From Clostridia bacterium (GTDB lineage Bacteria > Bacillota > Clostridia > Oscillospirales > CAG-272): a stretch of 61,768 bases of DNA. This document shows, in pieces, positions 59,148 through 61,768 of this stretch. The stretch lies in assembly GCA_017453305.1 (NCBI GenBank), contig JAFTKJ010000019.1, positions 1-61,768 on the forward strand, written 5' to 3'. Each line of letters opens with the position of its first letter. Positions within the stretch are counted from its first letter, which is position 1. Made by a program: the position numbers and the translations under genes. A model generated the notes under the pieces. It searched no databases and was not told the origin of the DNA. It worked only from the letters and a program-made list of their open reading frames with translations.

Positions 59148-59176
59148 ATAATATCACAACGTTGACACTATGTCAA
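59148..59176 (-). promoter_or_regulatory. Promoter of gene at 58448 with palindromic -35
   Basis: TTGACA, 17-nt spacer, TATTAT on the minus strand. The -35 is one arm of the palindrome TTGACA-TAG-TGTCAA (59162-59176), a likely repressor site. It overlaps the stop codon of the upstream gene. Confidence 0.65.
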
Positions 59177-59689
59177 TGTTGATTCGTTACCCTCGGCAAT
59201 TGAGATTTTGATAGTCCCCGCAAGTGCATTTAGGGTTCCGTGCTCTACAGGTTCCACACCGAGCGGCTTGTCAGACCCGATATAGAGTACAAAACCGTGA
59301 TCTGATGGAGCAGCAGTCTTTGCCCAAACGCCGTCCGCAAGCATAAAAATACCGTTTTCGTCCATTTTCTTTGCGAAGGATTCTGCCAACTCAACGTCAC
59401 CAAAATGGATCATAATTCTGTATTTTCCAATCGCGCCGTTATAGTCTATCATTCCGTCGCCTATGTATTCTCCCTCTCCCTCAGGCACAGCGCGAACAGA
59501 ATAATTGCCCGAAGGAAGCAAATAGTTCATTTGCAAAAGCATTGTGTCTTCCCTTTTTTGAGTGAGCGAAATTCGTGTAACTACGCCATTACCGTATTTT
59601 GAAGCACAAAATACGAGGTTGACAGAAACGATGATTGCAGCAATGAAAACGAGTCCAATACCAATCAATAAGGCTTTCTTTTTCGTCAT
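59168..59689 (-). CDS. Single-helix anchored extracytoplasmic protein, unknown
   Basis: A 173-residue protein with a basic start (MTKKK), one hydrophobic helix (about 6-28) and a polar domain predicted outside the membrane (about 35-173), rich in Gly and Asp. No lipobox. No family recognised. The start at 59689 follows GGGGAAA and is preferred over a longer frame. Its own promoter lies upstream. Confidence 0.65.
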   Translation of the reverse strand: MTKKKALLIGIGLVFIAAIIVSVNLVFCASKYGNGVVTRISLTQKREDTMLLQMNYLLPSGNYSVRAVPEGEGEYIGDGMIDYNGAIGKYRIMIHFGDVELAESFAKKMDENGIFMLADGVWAKTAAPSDHGFVLYIGSDKPLGVEPVEHGTLNALAGTIKISIAEGNESTLT

Positions 59690-59725
59690 GTTGTTTCCCC
59701 CTATGTCTCGAATTTCTTCAACCTC

Positions 59726-59754
59726 ATTATACCATACATTCTTATGCTTTTCAA
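59726..59754 (-). promoter_or_regulatory. Sigma-A promoter of gene at 59168
   Basis: TTGAAA, 17-nt spacer, TATAAT on the minus strand. Confidence 0.75.
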
Positions 59755-59789
59755 TACTCGTCCTCAAAAAAACATCCGAAAAATTTCAT

Positions 59790-59978
59790 TTCCGACTTCG
59801 TCGGAGTGATATGATCGCGTACGCGATCGTGATATTGAAACCTTACGGCTTCAGTGATATTTTATTCGCATACAAAACTTGTGAAGCAAATATCACTCGG
59901 CGATAGACGAATACCACTGCGAAGCAATATCTCTCGCCAGAGGCGAATAAAACTGCCCAACTTCCTTATGGGAAGTTG
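59790..59978. repeat. Short-palindrome array 3 (linker TGATAT)
   Basis: Non-coding palindromes CCGACTTCGTCGG, GATCGCGTACGCGATC and AAGCCGTAAGG-type, CTCGCCAGAGGCGA and CCCAACTTCC / GGAAGTTGGG, separated by GTGATAT or AATATC. About 40 bp at 59937-59976 are the inverted copy of 51855-51893. The remaining 100 bp to the next gene are AT-rich without feature. Confidence 0.72.
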
Positions 59979-60075
59979 GGCTAAAACTTGGATTTTTTGC
60001 CAAAGCGCAGTAAAAAGGTGTGTAAATACAGGTAAGAACAGCAAAAAGTACACCAAGTCAAAATTGTTTAAAGCA

Positions 60076-60597
60076 TCAAAAAAAGTGAGGTTTGTCCTGT
60101 GGAATAAAAGGCTGCACATCTGTTTTACTCATGCAAAACGGAATTACACATTCCAAAAAATGAGCGTAATCATCCGCTATGATATTTATCTTAAAGGCGT
60201 TTTTTGACAGTTTCTTTTTATATTGATTTTTATTCTTCTGGGGTTCTTTTGCAAAATAAATTATGTACGAATTTGAATAAACAGCTCCGTCTTCGCTCCG
60301 CCCGTCATATGACAATCCATAATCTTGAATTTCGTTCCACTCCAAATGATGTTTACCAAACATCGAGTTATATGAAATGCCGTCATCATCAATAACGACC
60401 CTTTTGCTGTATCTGTAGAAAGATATGAGCGCGCCGCAAAAAACTACGCCAAGCCATAGGCATATAAAAGCGGATACGGCAAAGTCACCGATGGAGCCCT
60501 CAAATTCCATAAGCACGGGAATGAAAAAGTGTAATCCGACACATTCCATAAATGCCGCACCTACTCCAATTTTTAGAAAGAGGCTGGTTGACTTCAA
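60076..60597 (-). CDS. Two-helix membrane protein with PH-like domain, unusual start
   Basis: At least 173 residues: two hydrophobic helices (about 7-30 and 38-60), then a strand-rich domain beginning KRVVIDDDGISYNSMFGKH, typical of small bacterial PH-like membrane proteins. Similar in layout to the protein at 5897. No ATG or GTG lies in a good place: the promoter (60653) and AGGAAG (60637-60642) are 6 nt before GTC ATA ATT AAA in the correct frame, so translation may begin at AUA or AUU near 60625, or at the TTG at 60597 which lacks a ribosome site. It may alternatively be a recently damaged gene. Confidence 0.6.
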   Translation of the reverse strand: MKSTSLFLKIGVGAAFMECVGLHFFIPVLMEFEGSIGDFAVSAFICLWLGVVFCGALISFYRYSKRVVIDDDGISYNSMFGKHHLEWNEIQDYGLSYDGRSEDGAVYSNSYIIYFAKEPQKNKNQYKKKLSKNAFKINIIADDYAHFLECVIPFCMSKTDVQPFIPQDKPHFF

Positions 60598-60652
60598 TTC
60601 AAATCCGTTATTTGTAGATTTAATTATGACAATTCACTTCCTTTCTGCAATT

Positions 60653-60681
60653 ATTATAACAGAAAATTGCTTATACGTCAA
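60653..60681 (-). promoter_or_regulatory. Sigma-A promoter of gene at 60076
   Basis: TTGACG, 17-nt spacer, TATAAT on the minus strand. Confidence 0.75.
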
Positions 60682-60860
60682 ATGATGCATCGCTTGCGGC
60701 GATATGATGTTTTTCGCTTCGCTCAAAATGATGTTGCTCCCGTCGGTCGCAATGATGCGATGTTTGCTCCAAAATGTGGCAAAGCCACGCATCATTAGGC
60801 GTAGCCAGCATCATTGGGCGAAGCCCAACATCATTTGCCGAAGGCAAACATCATTCAAAA
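60682..60860. repeat. Short-palindrome array 4 (linker CATCATT)
   Basis: Non-coding. Palindromes GGCGTAGCC, GGGCGAAGCCC and TGCCGAAGGCA follow each other, each with CATCATT after it; the left half carries the inverse ATGATG with GCTTGCGGC, TCGCTTCGCT and GTGGCAAAGCCAC. The orientation of the linker switches near 60780. Confidence 0.75.
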
Positions 60861-60927
60861 AAGCGAATAAAAGGTGGCTGAATAGAGGTAAAAACGAACA
60901 AAAGGTGGCTAATAATGGAAATAAGAA

Positions 60928-61116
60928 TTATTTCTTTTTGTTCTTTATCTGTTTGACAAGGACAACACCAAACAAGATCAACGATATTAAGAAAAGAGGG
61001 CCTGCACAAACATAGAGTGCAAATGGAATCTCTATCAATGAATTCAAGAAATTTATAATGCTGCCAATCAACAAACAGGTGGAGGCTATGAGTTGTAGAA
61101 TATTTACTTTTTTCAT
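60928..61116 (-). CDS. Two-helix small membrane protein, unknown
   Basis: A 62-residue protein consisting of two hydrophobic helices (about 6-26 and 32-54) and a basic tail KQIKNKKK. GGAGAAC lies 7 nt upstream. Its ATG overlaps the stop codon of the four-helix-bundle gene (ATGA), so the pair is co-translated. No family recognised. Confidence 0.65.
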   Translation of the reverse strand: MKKVNILQLIASTCLLIGSIINFLNSLIEIPFALYVCAGPLFLISLILFGVVLVKQIKNKKK

Positions 61117-61460
61117 TTTGTGTTCTCCTTCAATGTTTTACAACTTGCAATCAGCATTCGTCTAATGCGACCACAAATATTTCTGTGGTTTTTATACGTT
61201 TCTTCATCAATACTGTTTGTGTTGAATAACAATTGCAACCAACCTTCCGTTTCGCTACATTCTTTTAGAGCTATTTCAAATTTTGAAAGCATATCCGCTT
61301 TACTCTGTCCGTAATTAGCTTCACGGATGTTTGCATAAACGCTGCTTGAGCTTTTGCGTATTTGGAAAAGAGTGTTGAAAGGGGCTTTTATAGTTTGACA
61401 AAGTAATTCTATATCGGTCGCAAGCTGCTCCGAATAAATCAGTAAATAATTTTTAGCCAT
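61113..61460 (-). CDS. Four-helix bundle protein (23S rRNA intervening-sequence-protein family)
   Basis: A 115-residue all-helical protein of the S23/bIVP four-helix-bundle family, recognised from IREANYGQSKADMLSKFEIALKE-like spacing (IREANYGQ, FEIALKECSETEGWL). Relatives are encoded in 23S rRNA intervening sequences and as Avd accessory proteins of diversity-generating retroelements. No reverse transcriptase, rRNA gene or template repeat is visible in this window, so the role here is open. Its own promoter lies upstream. Confidence 0.82.
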   Translation of the reverse strand: MAKNYLLIYSEQLATDIELLCQTIKAPFNTLFQIRKSSSSVYANIREANYGQSKADMLSKFEIALKECSETEGWLQLLFNTNSIDEETYKNHRNICGRIRRMLIASCKTLKENTK

Positions 61461-61481
61461 ATTGTCACTTTTTTCAATGGT

Positions 61482-61510
61482 ATTATATCATATTTTACAA
61501 AGAAAGTCAA
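61482..61510 (-). promoter_or_regulatory. Sigma-A promoter of four-helix-bundle gene
   Basis: TTGACT, 17-nt spacer, TATAAT on the minus strand. Confidence 0.8.
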
Positions 61511-61534
61511 GAGTTTTTCGCATTGTCGCATTCC

Positions 61535-61768
61535 AATCACGCCAAAGGCGTGTATATCATCAATGCGAAGCATTGTATATCATCCGCAACTTGTTGCGGT
61601 AGGTTTTTAGTGAAATATTCGCCTTGGGGCGAATGTGAAATAATTCACTGCGTGAATTGTGAAATATCTCCCGTCGCCTACGGCTTTGGTCGATGTGAAA
61701 TGAAATTTGCCCACATTCGCGTCAGCGAATATTTCACATTTGCGGAGCAAATATTTCACAGCGAAGCT
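61535..61768. repeat. Short-palindrome array 5 (linkers TATATCATC, then GTGAAATA)
   Basis: Non-coding to the window edge. Palindromes CACGCCAAAGGCGTG, AATGCGAAGCATT and CCGCAACTTGTTGCGG are joined by TATATCATC. Then ATTCGCCTTGGGGCGAAT, AATTCACTGCGTGAATT, GCCTACGGC, ATTCGCGTCAGCGAAT and TTTGCGGAGCAAA are joined by GTGAAATA or ATTTCACA. Continues beyond the window. Confidence 0.78.

Noticed and set aside
61113-61460. Diversity-generating retroelement accessory gene
   Set aside because: The family fits, but there is no reverse transcriptase and no template/variable repeat in the window.

Overview
The window comes from a low-to-medium GC, Gram-positive-type bacterium, most likely a spore-forming member of the Clostridia (Bacillota). 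The evidence is a PolC-type replicase with built-in proofreading, a MecA adaptor, an HrcA/CIRCE heat-shock operon in the order hrcA-grpE-dnaK-dnaJ-prmA, a SpoIIID sporulation regulator, and strong Shine-Dalgarno sites with sigma-A promoters of 17-nt spacing. I cannot name the genus. The repeat content and several unrecognised genes suggest an uncultured lineage.

Layout. 0.2-1.5 kb: secG and a HAD phosphatase. 1.6-6.7 kb: an AT-rich run of small minus-strand membrane or secreted proteins of unknown function, around a broken tail of an Rhs/YD-repeat protein. It looks like the residue of a polymorphic-toxin/immunity locus. 6.7-8.9 kb: Nnr metabolite-repair enzyme and MecA. 9.0-20.1 kb: one long minus-strand operon pyrH-frr-uppS-cdsA-dxr-rseP-ispG-polC (isoprenoid, lipid and envelope synthesis, ribosome recycling, replication). 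20.3-24.9 kb: a lipoprotein, a 1069-residue DUF5107-like/TPR protein and its divergent AraC regulator. 25.0-30.9 kb: the heat-shock operon with a perfect CIRCE. 31.0-38.9 kb: M14 carboxypeptidase, a degenerate PHP protein, spoIIID, an RNA methyltransferase, a metallo-beta-lactamase-fold hydrolase, gltX and glnS. 39.0-40.6 kb: two repeats of a broken alpha/beta-hydrolase tail followed by a paralogous small membrane protein, a second probable effector/immunity graveyard. 41.0-44.0 kb: a three-gene glycerol-3-phosphate-dehydrogenase-like operon. 44.1-53.2 kb: a plastic region with repeats, three XRE regulators, a LysR/DUF554 pair, an MFS transporter, two tRNA genes (Val-CAC, Thr-CGT) and truncated copies of their 3' ends. 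53.4-59.7 kb: rsmA, a three-gene operon (M18 aminopeptidase, DUF1846, DUF2974) and small unknown membrane proteins. 59.8-61.8 kb: arrays of short palindromes around small unknown genes.

The most unusual features are: (1) arrays of many different short palindromes joined by a short AT-rich linker that is constant within one array but differs between arrays; (2) the two effector-tail/small-membrane-protein loci; (3) a repeated element of about 235 bp that carries a sigma-A promoter and sits just upstream of two unrelated genes; and (4) tRNA 3'-end duplications that bound a small cassette.
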